A DNA stretch of 64,000 nt from an uncultured Prevotellaceae bacterium (GTDB lineage Bacteria > Bacteroidota > Bacteroidia > Bacteroidales > Bacteroidaceae). The notes under the pieces were generated by a model. That model was not told the DNA's origin and searched no databases. It saw only the letters and a list, made by a program, of their open reading frames with translations. The stretch is taken from NCBI GenBank assembly GCA_947176535.1, contig CAMWQU010000002.1, positions 62,001 to 126,000 of the forward strand, given 5' to 3'. Position numbers and translations under genes: made by a program. This document shows positions 54,485-62,215 of the stretch, piece by piece; positions within the stretch are counted from its first letter, which is position 1, and each line of letters begins with the position of its first letter.

Positions 54485-55366
54485 TTACTTTTTGCACCAC
54501 GTCCGCAGCCACTCTTCGTAAGAACGTTTCCAACGATTGTGTGTCCAAAGCCAAAGTTCGGGACACTCCCGGATTTGCTCCTCCAGCAGAGCGGCGTAGC
54601 GATTGGTTGCTTCAAAATCGCCCATTTCATCGGGATTAAGAGCAATTTCCAGCAACTCGGCACGATAGTAGCCGCGACGGGGACGAGTGACACGGACGTA
54701 ATAGAGTGCGGCATTCACCTGACGAGCTATTTTCTCGGTTCCGATGAAGAAAGAGGTCTTGTGATGGAGAAAATCCGTCCAGTGGTGCATAGCCTCCCAC
54801 TTGGGACTCTGGTCGGCGATAAAACCGATGATTTCGTTTTTTCCCTCCTTACGTGCGGTGAGAATCTGCCGCAACGTCTGTTTCATGGGGATGCAGATTC
54901 CGCCGAACTGCTCGCGCAAACGGATGAAGAACTTATCTGCCGCCTGATTGTAGAGCGGATGATAGATTTGCGCTCCCTGCCAACGGCTGTCGAGCCACAT
55001 CGGGAAAGAAGCCATCCACTCCCAATTTCCGTAGTGACCGAGATAGAAGAAACCGAACTGTTTTCCCGCTTTCGAGAGTCTCTCCTGCATCTCCGGCATA
55101 CCGACGAACTCCACACGACGCTTTACTTCCTCATGCGGCATAGTCGCCAGTTTCAGTGTCTCCACGATGTAGTCGCAGAAGTAATGGTAGAAGCGTCGTT
55201 CTATGTCCTTCCGTTCCTTCTCACTCTTTTCCGGAAAACATGTTGCCAGTTGCTGCCGGACGAGGGTGCGGCGATAGCGTACCACGTAGTAGATTAGCGG
55301 ATAGAGCAGCCAATCGGAGAAGAAGTAGTGGACGCGCAACGGCAGACGGGAGAGGAGATTGAGCAA
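54485..55366 (-). CDS. Lysophospholipid/lipid A acyltransferase (LpxL/HtrB family)
   Basis: 293 residues from a TTG at 55366, five bases after the stop of the gene before it. The acyltransferase block begins with FYLGHYGNWEWMASFP (residues about 105-120), which has the catalytic H-x4-E/D pattern as HYGNWE. IYHPLYNQAADKFFIRLREQ and the second block GIIADQSP-like GFIADQSPKW follow. An N-terminal hydrophobic segment (LPLRVHYFFSDWLLYPLIYY) anchors it in the inner membrane. It should add a secondary acyl chain to lipid A or an ornithine-type lipid. Confidence 0.9.
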   Translation of the reverse strand: MLNLLSRLPLRVHYFFSDWLLYPLIYYVVRYRRTLVRQQLATCFPEKSEKERKDIERRFYHYFCDYIVETLKLATMPHEEVKRRVEFVGMPEMQERLSKAGKQFGFFYLGHYGNWEWMASFPMWLDSRWQGAQIYHPLYNQAADKFFIRLREQFGGICIPMKQTLRQILTARKEGKNEIIGFIADQSPKWEAMHHWTDFLHHKTSFFIGTEKIARQVNAALYYVRVTRPRRGYYRAELLEIALNPDEMGDFEATNRYAALLEEQIRECPELWLWTHNRWKRSYEEWLRTWCKK

Positions 55367-55367
55367 A

Positions 55368-55393
55368 GGGGTTAGGGATTAGGGATTAGGGAA
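55368..55393. repeat. Short CCCTAAT tandem repeat spanning a stop codon
   Basis: Three near-identical 7-bp units (TTAGGGA on the plus strand) encode the last residues and stop of the LtaS-like protein (...SLIPNP). A one-unit change would alter the C-terminus and the spacing to the next start. Confidence 0.7.
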
Positions 55394-57117
55394 TAAGAGC
55401 AGCGCAGGATGGAGAGTGCTTTCTCCAACCGGGCCGAGTCGGCGACCTCGCCTACGGGTATGCCCTTTCGGGCGGTGAGGTCGTAAAGCGTCTCACCCGT
55501 TTCGTCCTTAAAAAACAGCCCGGCAGGATAGTTGCAATAGACGAAAGGCTTATAGTCGGGACTAAGCACGTTGCGGCTCCACGGGTAGTCGTCATGCGAC
55601 AAACGCATCTGCGCCAACAGCGTGGCGGCAATGTCGCTCTGATTCATCAGCACCGACATGCGTCGCGGCTCCCGGATGGCCCCTCCCAGCCAAAGCATAG
55701 GAGCATGGAAGAAGTCGCCGGTATCGTAGGTCTGTTCGTAAAGATAGCCGTGGTCGGGAATGATGATGACCAGCAGATTGTCCCACGCAGGCAGGGTACG
55801 CAGGCTGTCGATGAGCTCTCCCACACAGTGGTCGGCATAAGCAAAGGCGTTCAGACGCTCGTCCTCAAGCCGGCTGTAAGGCACGTTCCAGGGCTCATGA
55901 CTCGAAATCGTCATCCACGTCATAAACCAATGCGCGGCAGTATCTATGGGCTCGATGGTGCGAAACATCTTCATGCCCGCCACCTCATCATGCGCTCCCC
56001 AACTGCAATTCAGTTCCTCCGGCGTGAAGTACGTGTCGTCCATCAGTGCCTCGAAGCCCATGTCGGCGATATACTGATACTTGCCCATGTTGGTCATGGG
56101 CCCGCCATACATGTAGCCCGTTTGGTAGCCCGCACGGTTGAAACTTCGGGCCAGCGATGACAGACCGCCGTGCATTTCCCGCCGTTTCATCGGGCTTATG
56201 GTGGGATAACTGATCCACCCGGACAGCGCGCTTACGGTACCGCGGTCGGTACGGAACGAATTGTTGTAATACTGTTCCCAGAAGATACCTTCGGGAATGA
56301 GTCGCGAGAGATTGGGAGCAACGTCGGGGACGCCTCCCAGTTCCTCCACAAACTTGCCACCAAAACTCTCCATCATGATGAGGAGCACATTGGGACGGTC
56401 GGTACGCAGCAGCGTGTCGGTCACTTCATTTCCGGTACGGTATGCGGCCTCCACATCAGCGCAATAAGGCGAGGGACAGCGATACGCCCGTTCGTCAAGG
56501 AACGACGTGGCAAATCGGAATACCGGATTCGTCGCCGCATGGCTCCGGAACAGCGTGCCACGGTGGTAGCACTGCCCGACACGAATGGGGAGCAGGGCCA
56601 GTGCCACGATGAGAACGGGCGCGACAATACTCCTCTTCTCCTCAAACCGCTTGGGCGTCAGCCACACGACCGGAATGAGAATGAGCAGAACGAATGAAAG
56701 CAGGAGAAGCAACCGAGCGAGGATGAATCCCATGCTCACGCTATTGGTAGTTCCTTCGGGCGAGGCGGCGTAACTGAGCACGACGGAACTGATTTTGAAC
56801 TCCCAGAACTCGTACATAATCATGTCACCCACGGTGACTATCCCGGCAGCCAGTGCCAGCAGGCAGAAGTAGGCAATCAGCAGGGGGCGAACGCCTCTCT
56901 TCACGAACGTCACCAACAACGCCGGCACAACCAACATGATGGCCGCAGTACGTAGGTCGAGCAGCGCGCCATGCCACCAGATACGGAACATATCCCCCGG
57001 GCTTACGGCCTCCACTTCGCGATTGTAGACGGCGAAAGCAACCTTGCCCACAAGGAACACACCCATCAGCAACAGGGTGAGCGATAACAGGTATTTTGTC
57101 TTTCTTGTCATTTTCAT
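55372..57117 (-). CDS. LTA synthase-family sulfatase-fold membrane protein
   Basis: 581 residues. Five membrane helices at about 7-25, 45-70, 80-100, 125-155 and 165-185 are followed by a large extracellular sulfatase-fold domain. The metal/nucleophile motifs appear as NVLLIMMESFGG (about 237-248), the nucleophile-bearing NSFRTDRGTVSALSG (Thr about 290), GGPMTNMGKYQY and HDEVAGMKMF, with IIPDHGYLYEQ (about 470) holding the late Asp/His. Such proteins in Gram-negative bacteria transfer phosphoglycerol or phosphoethanolamine onto glycans. The start overlaps the RNase H stop by 4 bp (ATGA). Confidence 0.9.
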   Translation of the reverse strand: MKMTRKTKYLLSLTLLLMGVFLVGKVAFAVYNREVEAVSPGDMFRIWWHGALLDLRTAAIMLVVPALLVTFVKRGVRPLLIAYFCLLALAAGIVTVGDMIMYEFWEFKISSVVLSYAASPEGTTNSVSMGFILARLLLLLSFVLLILIPVVWLTPKRFEEKRSIVAPVLIVALALLPIRVGQCYHRGTLFRSHAATNPVFRFATSFLDERAYRCPSPYCADVEAAYRTGNEVTDTLLRTDRPNVLLIMMESFGGKFVEELGGVPDVAPNLSRLIPEGIFWEQYYNNSFRTDRGTVSALSGWISYPTISPMKRREMHGGLSSLARSFNRAGYQTGYMYGGPMTNMGKYQYIADMGFEALMDDTYFTPEELNCSWGAHDEVAGMKMFRTIEPIDTAAHWFMTWMTISSHEPWNVPYSRLEDERLNAFAYADHCVGELIDSLRTLPAWDNLLVIIIPDHGYLYEQTYDTGDFFHAPMLWLGGAIREPRRMSVLMNQSDIAATLLAQMRLSHDDYPWSRNVLSPDYKPFVYCNYPAGLFFKDETGETLYDLTARKGIPVGEVADSARLEKALSILRCSYSLIPNP

Positions 57118-57521
57118 TTGCGTCCGAAGTCTGCGGGTATCTCACCCCAGTTGTCGGTATCCCATTTGAGAATGGGCACATCCACGCCGTGCGTCCGCAA
57201 CCACTGTTCGGCTCTTGCCAGCAAGTCCAAAGCCTGTTCGGTCTCTTTGGTACGCTTGAGCGTTGTCTTTGCCTTCTTGTTGCGCACCCACGTCTGCGCC
57301 GTGCGGCTGTCGCTGTAGATGGGCATTTTCAGGCCTTTCTGTTTCAGCAGTGCCAGCCCGTGTACGATGGCGAGGAACTCGCCGATGTTGTTCGTGCCGG
57401 GAATGGGGCCGAAGTGGAACACCTGGCGTCCGGACGGCAGGTGTATGCCACGATACTCCATCGGGCCGGGATTGCCCGAGCAGGCGGCATCGACACAAAG
57501 GGCGGAAGTGATGGAGTCCAT
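57114..57521 (-). CDS. Ribonuclease H-family protein
   Basis: 135 residues. The RNase HI fold core: first Asp in CVDAACSGNPGP (about 11), Glu in NIGEFLAIVHGL (about 48), and Asp in YSDSRTAQTWVR (about 70); a late Asp occurs in KWDTDNWGEIP (about 118-122). The length is slightly short for bacterial RNase HI (about 150) and it lacks the basic protrusion helix, so it is nearer the viroplasmin-free Bacteroidota form. It degrades RNA in RNA-DNA hybrids. It overlaps argS by one base (TAATG) and the LtaS-like gene by four, so the three are translationally coupled. Confidence 0.88.
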   Translation of the reverse strand: MDSITSALCVDAACSGNPGPMEYRGIHLPSGRQVFHFGPIPGTNNIGEFLAIVHGLALLKQKGLKMPIYSDSRTAQTWVRNKKAKTTLKRTKETEQALDLLARAEQWLRTHGVDVPILKWDTDNWGEIPADFGRK

Positions 57522-59320
57522 TACATTCTCTCCGGCACTTCGATACCCAGCAGTCCCAGTCCGTTGCGGACAACCTTGCTCACGGCTTCCGACAGGGCCA
57601 GACGGACAATCTGCTTCTGTGCGTCTTCCTCACGCAGTACGCTGAAGTCATGGTAGAACTGGTTATACTCTTTCACCAGTTCGTAGCAGTAGTTGGCGAT
57701 GCACGAGGGATTGTAGTCTCCGGCGGCCTGACGCACGACCTGAGCAAAATCGTTGAGGTGCTGTATGAGGCTTATCTCCTTGTCGCTCAGTTCGGCCGTG
57801 AGGGGCAGTTCGTCGGGCAGCGAGATGCCTTTTTCCTTAGCCTTGCGCAGTATGGAACGGATGCGGGCGTAGGTGTACTGAATGAAGGGACCCGTGTTGC
57901 CGTTGAAGTCGATGGACTCCTCGGGATTGAACAGCATGTTCTTCCGGGCATCCACCTTCAGAATGAAGTATTTCAGGGCACCCATACCCACGATGCGGGC
58001 AATTTCCTGCGCCTCCTCCGGTGTAATGTCCTCGAGGCGGAGCACCTTGTCGGCACTCATCTGGGCGGCATCCTGTATCATCGTCTGAATGAGGTCGTCG
58101 GCATCCACCACGGTGCCCTCGCGACTTTTCATCTTACCGTTGGGCAGCTCCACCATGCCGTAGGAGAAGTGTACCAAGTCCTTACCCCACTTGAAGCCTA
58201 ATTTGTCGAGCAGGATGCTGAGCACCTGGAAGTGGTAGTTCTGTTCGTTGCCCACCACGTATATCATCTTGTCGATGGGATAGTCCTGGAAGCGCAGTTT
58301 GGCCGTACCGATGTCCTGCGTCATGTACACGGAGGTACCGTCGGAGCGCAACAACAGTTTCTCGTCCAGTCCCTCCTTGGTGAGGTCGGCCCACACGCTG
58401 CCGTCCTCGCGGCGGTAGAAGAAACCTTTGGCCAATCCTTCCTCCACCTTTTCCTTACCTTCCAGATAGGTGTCGCTTTCGTAGTATATCTTGTCGAAGC
58501 CCACGCCCAAAGCCTTGTACGTCTCGTCGAAGCCGGCATAGACCCATTCGTTCATCTTCTTCCACAGCGCGCGCACCTCGGGGTCGCCCTGCTCCCACTT
58601 CACCAGCATCTCGTGGGCCTCCTTTATCAAGGGGGCCTCCTGCTTGGCCTGTTCCTCGTCCATGCCCTTCGCCACGAGTTCTTTCACCTCCTCGCGGTAG
58701 TGCTTGTCGAAAGCCACATAGTAGTCACCGATGAGGTGGTCGCCTTTTTTGCCGCTCGATTCGGGCGTCTCGCCATTCCCCCAGCGCAACCACGCCAGCA
58801 TCGACTTGCAGATGTGGATGCCACGGTCGTTCACGATGTTGGTCTTCACAACCCGGTTGCCGTTGGCCTCCATAACGTTGGCCAGGGCCCATCCCAGCAG
58901 GTTGTTGCGCACGTGTCCCAAGTGCAGGGGTTTGTTCGTGTTGGGGCTGCTGTACTCAATCATCACCAACGGGCTTTCGTCCGTCACGGGCCGGAAGCCG
59001 AACCGCTCCTGACCGTTGATTTCCTGCAACAGCTTTATCCACTGAGCCGGAGCGATAACGAGGTTGAGGAAGCCTTTCACGACATTGAAACGGGCCACCA
59101 CGTCGGGCACCTCCGCCGTGAGGTACTCACCAATCTCCCGCGCCGTCTCCTCGGCAGGTTTCCGACTTGCGCGGAGGAAGGGGAAGACGACCAGCGTCAT
59201 GTTGCCCTCAAACTCGGGGCGGGTCTCCTGCAACTGTATCTTCGACGTCTCGCAATCTGCCCCGTACAGGGTCTTGATGCCACAGGCCACGGCCCGGACT
59301 ATCTGTTGGGTTATTTCCAT
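57521..59320 (-). CDS. argS: Arginyl-tRNA synthetase
   Basis: 599 residues from the ATG at 59320 (MEITQQIVRAVACGIK). Longer in-frame versions cross the promoter and repeat F. Class I motifs: YSSPNTNKPLHLGHVRNN (HIGH-like HLGH, residues about 122-139) and the KMSKS-like KMKSREGTVVDADDLI (about 395-410). The C-terminal helical anticodon-binding domain ends in VRNGLGLLGIEVPERM. It charges tRNA-Arg. It is the first gene of a coupled operon; its exact promoter is at 59368-59399. Confidence 0.96.
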   Translation of the reverse strand: MEITQQIVRAVACGIKTLYGADCETSKIQLQETRPEFEGNMTLVVFPFLRASRKPAEETAREIGEYLTAEVPDVVARFNVVKGFLNLVIAPAQWIKLLQEINGQERFGFRPVTDESPLVMIEYSSPNTNKPLHLGHVRNNLLGWALANVMEANGNRVVKTNIVNDRGIHICKSMLAWLRWGNGETPESSGKKGDHLIGDYYVAFDKHYREEVKELVAKGMDEEQAKQEAPLIKEAHEMLVKWEQGDPEVRALWKKMNEWVYAGFDETYKALGVGFDKIYYESDTYLEGKEKVEEGLAKGFFYRREDGSVWADLTKEGLDEKLLLRSDGTSVYMTQDIGTAKLRFQDYPIDKMIYVVGNEQNYHFQVLSILLDKLGFKWGKDLVHFSYGMVELPNGKMKSREGTVVDADDLIQTMIQDAAQMSADKVLRLEDITPEEAQEIARIVGMGALKYFILKVDARKNMLFNPEESIDFNGNTGPFIQYTYARIRSILRKAKEKGISLPDELPLTAELSDKEISLIQHLNDFAQVVRQAAGDYNPSCIANYCYELVKEYNQFYHDFSVLREEDAQKQIVRLALSEAVSKVVRNGLGLLGIEVPERM

Positions 59321-59367
59321 AAGCGACTCTTTATACTTTATTATTATAGGATATAGAAAATTGCTTG

Positions 59368-59399
59368 CAAAGGTACGAATAAGTGTGTGAAACGCCAAA
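59368..59399 (-). promoter_or_regulatory. Bacteroides-type promoter of argS
   Basis: TTTG (59396-59399), a 20-bp spacer and TACCTTTG (59368-59375) on the minus strand. Confidence 0.75.
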
Positions 59400-59477
59400 T
59401 TTATCACACAATTTCGCACACGCCAGCGGGAATACCACGGCGGATAAAACGCCTCCGAGCGGAGGGCGCGAAAAGGC

Positions 59478-59553
59478 CCCGGGCAGGACGGGCCTGAGTC
59501 CATAGCAGGATGGAGGCTCGACAATAGCGGGACGAGGGGCCGTCCTGCCCGGG
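59478..59553 (+). repeat. Three-way-junction repeat, copy F
   Basis: A perfect 14-bp outer stem (59478-59491 with 59540-59553, CCCGGGCAGGACGG) encloses two weaker hairpins, each with an ATAGCR loop. It lies in the 265-bp gap between the argS promoter and the HU terminator, which otherwise contains nothing I can identify. Confidence 0.75.
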
Positions 59554-59585
59554 TCGGAAAATCGGCCTCCCGACAAGGTACAAAA

Positions 59586-59610
59586 AAGGAGGCGCAACCT
59601 GCGCCTCCTT
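59586..59610 (-). terminator. Terminator of the HU gene
   Basis: A perfect 11-bp stem (AAGGAGGCGCA with TGCGCCTCCTT) with an ACC loop and a T-run on the minus strand. Confidence 0.85.
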
Positions 59611-59633
59611 TCCCTATATGAAGGGGTCTGCAA

Positions 59634-59906
59634 TTACTTCACGACAGCAGCCAGTTCGGTACCCACCTTCACTTTCACCACCTTCTTTGCGGGGATGACG
59701 ATGGTCTGCTGAGTGGCGGGGTTGATACCCTTGCGCTCGGCACGTTCCTCAACGGAAAGCGTCAGCACACCGGGAATCTGTACTTTGTCACCGGCAGCCA
59801 AAGCGGCCTTGATAGCGTCAATAGCTACGTCCATGGCCTTCTTTGCGTCTACCTTGCTCAGGCCGGCGCCCTCTGCAATCTGTGCAATCAAATCAGTCTT
59901 GTTCAT
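59634..59906 (-). CDS. HU family DNA-binding protein
   Basis: 90 residues, the standard HU length. The family signature is in the beta-arm: SVEERAERKGINPATQQTIV, with the Pro that intercalates into DNA. N-terminal helices MNKTDLIAQIAEGAGLSKVDAKKAMDV-type match HU alpha. It bends and compacts DNA. It carries an exact promoter and a strong terminator, fitting an abundant nucleoid protein. The 7137 gene is a distant, longer relative. Confidence 0.95.
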   Translation of the reverse strand: MNKTDLIAQIAEGAGLSKVDAKKAMDVAIDAIKAALAAGDKVQIPGVLTLSVEERAERKGINPATQQTIVIPAKKVVKVKVGTELAAVVK

Positions 59907-59961
59907 AAGAATCTAAGTTTAATATAGTTAATAAATAAGAGTTTCGCCAAATCTACAGCGA

Positions 59962-59992
59962 CAAATTTAGGTAAACTTCGGAGATACGCAAA
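59962..59992 (-). promoter_or_regulatory. Bacteroides-type promoter of the HU gene
   Basis: TTTG (59989-59992), a 19-bp spacer and TAAATTTG (59962-59969) on the minus strand. The leader is about 50 nt and AT-rich. Confidence 0.7.
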
Positions 59993-60074
59993 AGATTTCA
60001 TTAAAAAAATGCAAAAAAACGTGAAAAAAGGCATCATAACCGCATAAATATGCCCTAATTACACGGGAAATGCG

Positions 60075-60082
60075 TACTTTTG
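60075..60082 (+). promoter_or_regulatory. -7 box of the rhomboid gene
   Basis: TACTTTTG matches TAnnTTTG, 25 bp before the ATG. No TTTG at the usual distance. Confidence 0.45.
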
Positions 60083-60107
60083 TCATCGAAAAATTAAGTT
60101 AAAAGCT

Positions 60108-60983
60108 ATGCGCGAACAAATGCCACCCATAACTAAGAATCTGCTTATCATCAATGTACTGATGTTCATGGCCACCTTTGTACTGTCCCGCTACGGCATC
60201 AATATGACCAGCCTGCTGGGCCTGCACTTCTTCATGGCCTCGGACTTCCGGCCTCATCAGTTCTTCACCTACCTCTTCATGCACGGCAGCTTCGAGCACC
60301 TCTTCTTCAACATGTTCGCTCTGTGGATGTTCGGACGCATCATGGAGCAGGTGTTCGGCCCGAAGCGTTTCCTCACCTACTATATGGTGTGCGGCATCGG
60401 GGCCGGTCTGGTGCAGGAGCTGGCCCAGTACATCCACCTGTTGATTGCGCTGCCCGGGTACGCTTTGCACCCTCAGGAACAACTCAGCGAGGCTCTCAAC
60501 CTATGGACTACCGTCGGGGCATCGGGCGCCGTCTACGGCATCCTGCTCGCTTTCGGCATGACCTTTCCCGAGGAGCGGATGTTCATCATCCCCTTCCCGT
60601 TCCCCATCAAGGCCAAATATTTTGTGGTCGGGTACGCTGTGATAGAACTGCTGTCGGCCATGTTGCGGAGTGGCGACGGCGTGGCCCACATGGCTCATCT
60701 GGGCGGTATGCTTTTCGGTCTGTTGCTCATTCTCCAGTGGCGGACACCGGGCGGAATACAGCGCAACTTCAGGAACTGGTGGAATAAACACAGCCGCCCG
60801 AAAAGCAGCAAGTTTCACTATCGCAGGAATACGAAATTCTCCGATGAAATGGACTATAATAAGCGTCAGCAGGACTGGCAGACGGAGATAGACCGCATTC
60901 TGGAGAAGGTGAAGACACACGGCTACGGCTCGCTCACCGACGAAGAAAAACGCAAACTCTTTGACGCAAGTGGGCGGAAATAA
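60108..60983 (+). CDS. Rhomboid-family intramembrane serine protease
   Basis: 291 residues with six core membrane helices. HGSFEHLFFNMFALWMFG (residues about 59-76) carries the conserved H-x3-H-x3-N of helix 2. The nucleophile is Ser in VGASGAVYG (about 143) and the catalytic His is in VAHMAHLGGMLFG (about 199). A cytoplasmic C-terminal tail of about 70 residues is rich in Lys/Arg (SRPKSSKFHYRRNTK). It cleaves substrates within the membrane; none is known here. Its stop lies 23 bp inside the next gene's start, so the two are coupled. Confidence 0.92.
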   Translation: MREQMPPITKNLLIINVLMFMATFVLSRYGINMTSLLGLHFFMASDFRPHQFFTYLFMHGSFEHLFFNMFALWMFGRIMEQVFGPKRFLTYYMVCGIGAGLVQELAQYIHLLIALPGYALHPQEQLSEALNLWTTVGASGAVYGILLAFGMTFPEERMFIIPFPFPIKAKYFVVGYAVIELLSAMLRSGDGVAHMAHLGGMLFGLLLILQWRTPGGIQRNFRNWWNKHSRPKSSKFHYRRNTKFSDEMDYNKRQQDWQTEIDRILEKVKTHGYGSLTDEEKRKLFDASGRK

Positions 60984-62088
60984 GAAGAAAAAAGATTCGT
61001 CCTCGTGGATATCCCGCTTTCTGGTGAGTCTGCTGCTGGGGGCCAACCTCGTGACACTCGTGTTGCTGTGGGGATGCTGCGCCACGACGTGGGTAGACCC
61101 CGTCCACCATCCGCGGATGGCAGTCTTGGGGCTGGCCTTTCCGGCCTTCCTGCTGGCCAACCTCGTATTCATCCCCCTGTGGGTGGTCTGCAAGCCGCGT
61201 ATGCTGGTGGTTCCCGTGGTCGGTATGCTCCTCTGCGGCGGCTACATACTGGACTATTTTCCCCTTCATTTCGGTAGCACGACGGCGGACAGCGCACGGC
61301 CGGAGGGCACACTGCGAATCATTTCCTGGAATGTTCATAATCCTGCGGTGGACAACCCCGAGGGTCTGCCGGAATTTGCGGATTATCTGCTGACGTGCGA
61401 CGCCGATGTTATTTGCCTGCAGGAGTTTGCCTCCACCGACAGCCGCTACCGGGAACTATTAGACGGCATGACGGCCAAAGGCTACCATCAGAAAAGCGAC
61501 GGACACACTCGTTACGTCTTTTCGCGTTATCCCATCTTGGATGCGACACCCGTTACAGGAACCTCCAAAGAGGCCGCCACGAACGGTTACGCCATATTCA
61601 GCCTGCAGGCGGACAATGACACGCTGACACTGGTAAACTGCCACCTTCAGAGCATCGGCATGTCGCCCGAGGACAAGGGGAAATATGCCGAGGCCCTGCA
61701 CTCGCTCGACCGCTCGGAAATGAAAGCGGAAATGAAGTTTTTGTCCGAGAAGCTCGCTTCACCGGTCGTCTCCCGTGCCCGGCAGATACAGGCAATCACG
61801 GCCCACCTCGACAGCCTGCCCCCTACCCGCTCCGTATGGCTCTGCGGCGACTTCAACGATACACCCATATCCTATGCCTACCAGCAGATAAGCCGACGAC
61901 TCTGCAACGCCCATCGCAAAGCCGGACGAGGCGTCGGGATTTCGTACAACGAAGAGAACTTCCCCGTCCGCATCGACCACATCTTCTTTTCCCACGACTG
62001 GGAGTGTTCCAATGCCTGCATCGACAATCAGATACACGTGTCGGACCACTTCCCCGCCATAGCCCACCTGAGGAAAAAACAGAAATAA
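60961..62088 (+). CDS. Membrane-anchored endonuclease/exonuclease/phosphatase-family hydrolase
   Basis: 375 residues from a TTG at 60961 (a GTG three codons on is possible). Three membrane helices (LVSLLLGANLVTLVLLWGC, LGLAFPAFLLANLVFIPLWV, VVPVVGMLLCGGYIL) precede an EEP domain at about 115-370 with motifs IISWNVHNPA (Asn), ICLQEFASTD (Glu), LCGDFNDTPIS (Asp/Asn) and HVSDHFPAIAHL (Asp-His). The active site would face the periplasm. Family members hydrolyse phosphodiesters in nucleic acids or lipids; the substrate is unknown. It overlaps the rhomboid gene by 23 bp, so a shared role is plausible but unproven. Confidence 0.9.
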   Translation: MTQVGGNKKKKDSSSWISRFLVSLLLGANLVTLVLLWGCCATTWVDPVHHPRMAVLGLAFPAFLLANLVFIPLWVVCKPRMLVVPVVGMLLCGGYILDYFPLHFGSTTADSARPEGTLRIISWNVHNPAVDNPEGLPEFADYLLTCDADVICLQEFASTDSRYRELLDGMTAKGYHQKSDGHTRYVFSRYPILDATPVTGTSKEAATNGYAIFSLQADNDTLTLVNCHLQSIGMSPEDKGKYAEALHSLDRSEMKAEMKFLSEKLASPVVSRARQIQAITAHLDSLPPTRSVWLCGDFNDTPISYAYQQISRRLCNAHRKAGRGVGISYNEENFPVRIDHIFFSHDWECSNACIDNQIHVSDHFPAIAHLRKKQK

Positions 62089-62130
62089 CCCGCCGCTTCG
62101 CAGGAACTCTCATCGAAAATACCCAAATAG

Positions 62131-62162
62131 TTTGGTATTTTACGTGCTTATTTGTATCTTTG
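62131..62162 (+). promoter_or_regulatory. Bacteroides-type promoter of secD(F)
   Basis: TTTG (62131-62134), a 20-bp spacer and TATCTTTG (62155-62162). Exact match, 53 bp before the ATG. Confidence 0.75.
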
Positions 62163-62215
62163 TACGCAATTTGCGTATACGGATAACAAGTAAAAACAAT
62201 TAAATAACTAAAAAA

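Noticed and set aside
55368..55393. A telomere-type sequence
   Set aside because: Only three units, inside a coding region of a bacterial gene, so a chance or slippage-prone repeat is enough to explain it.
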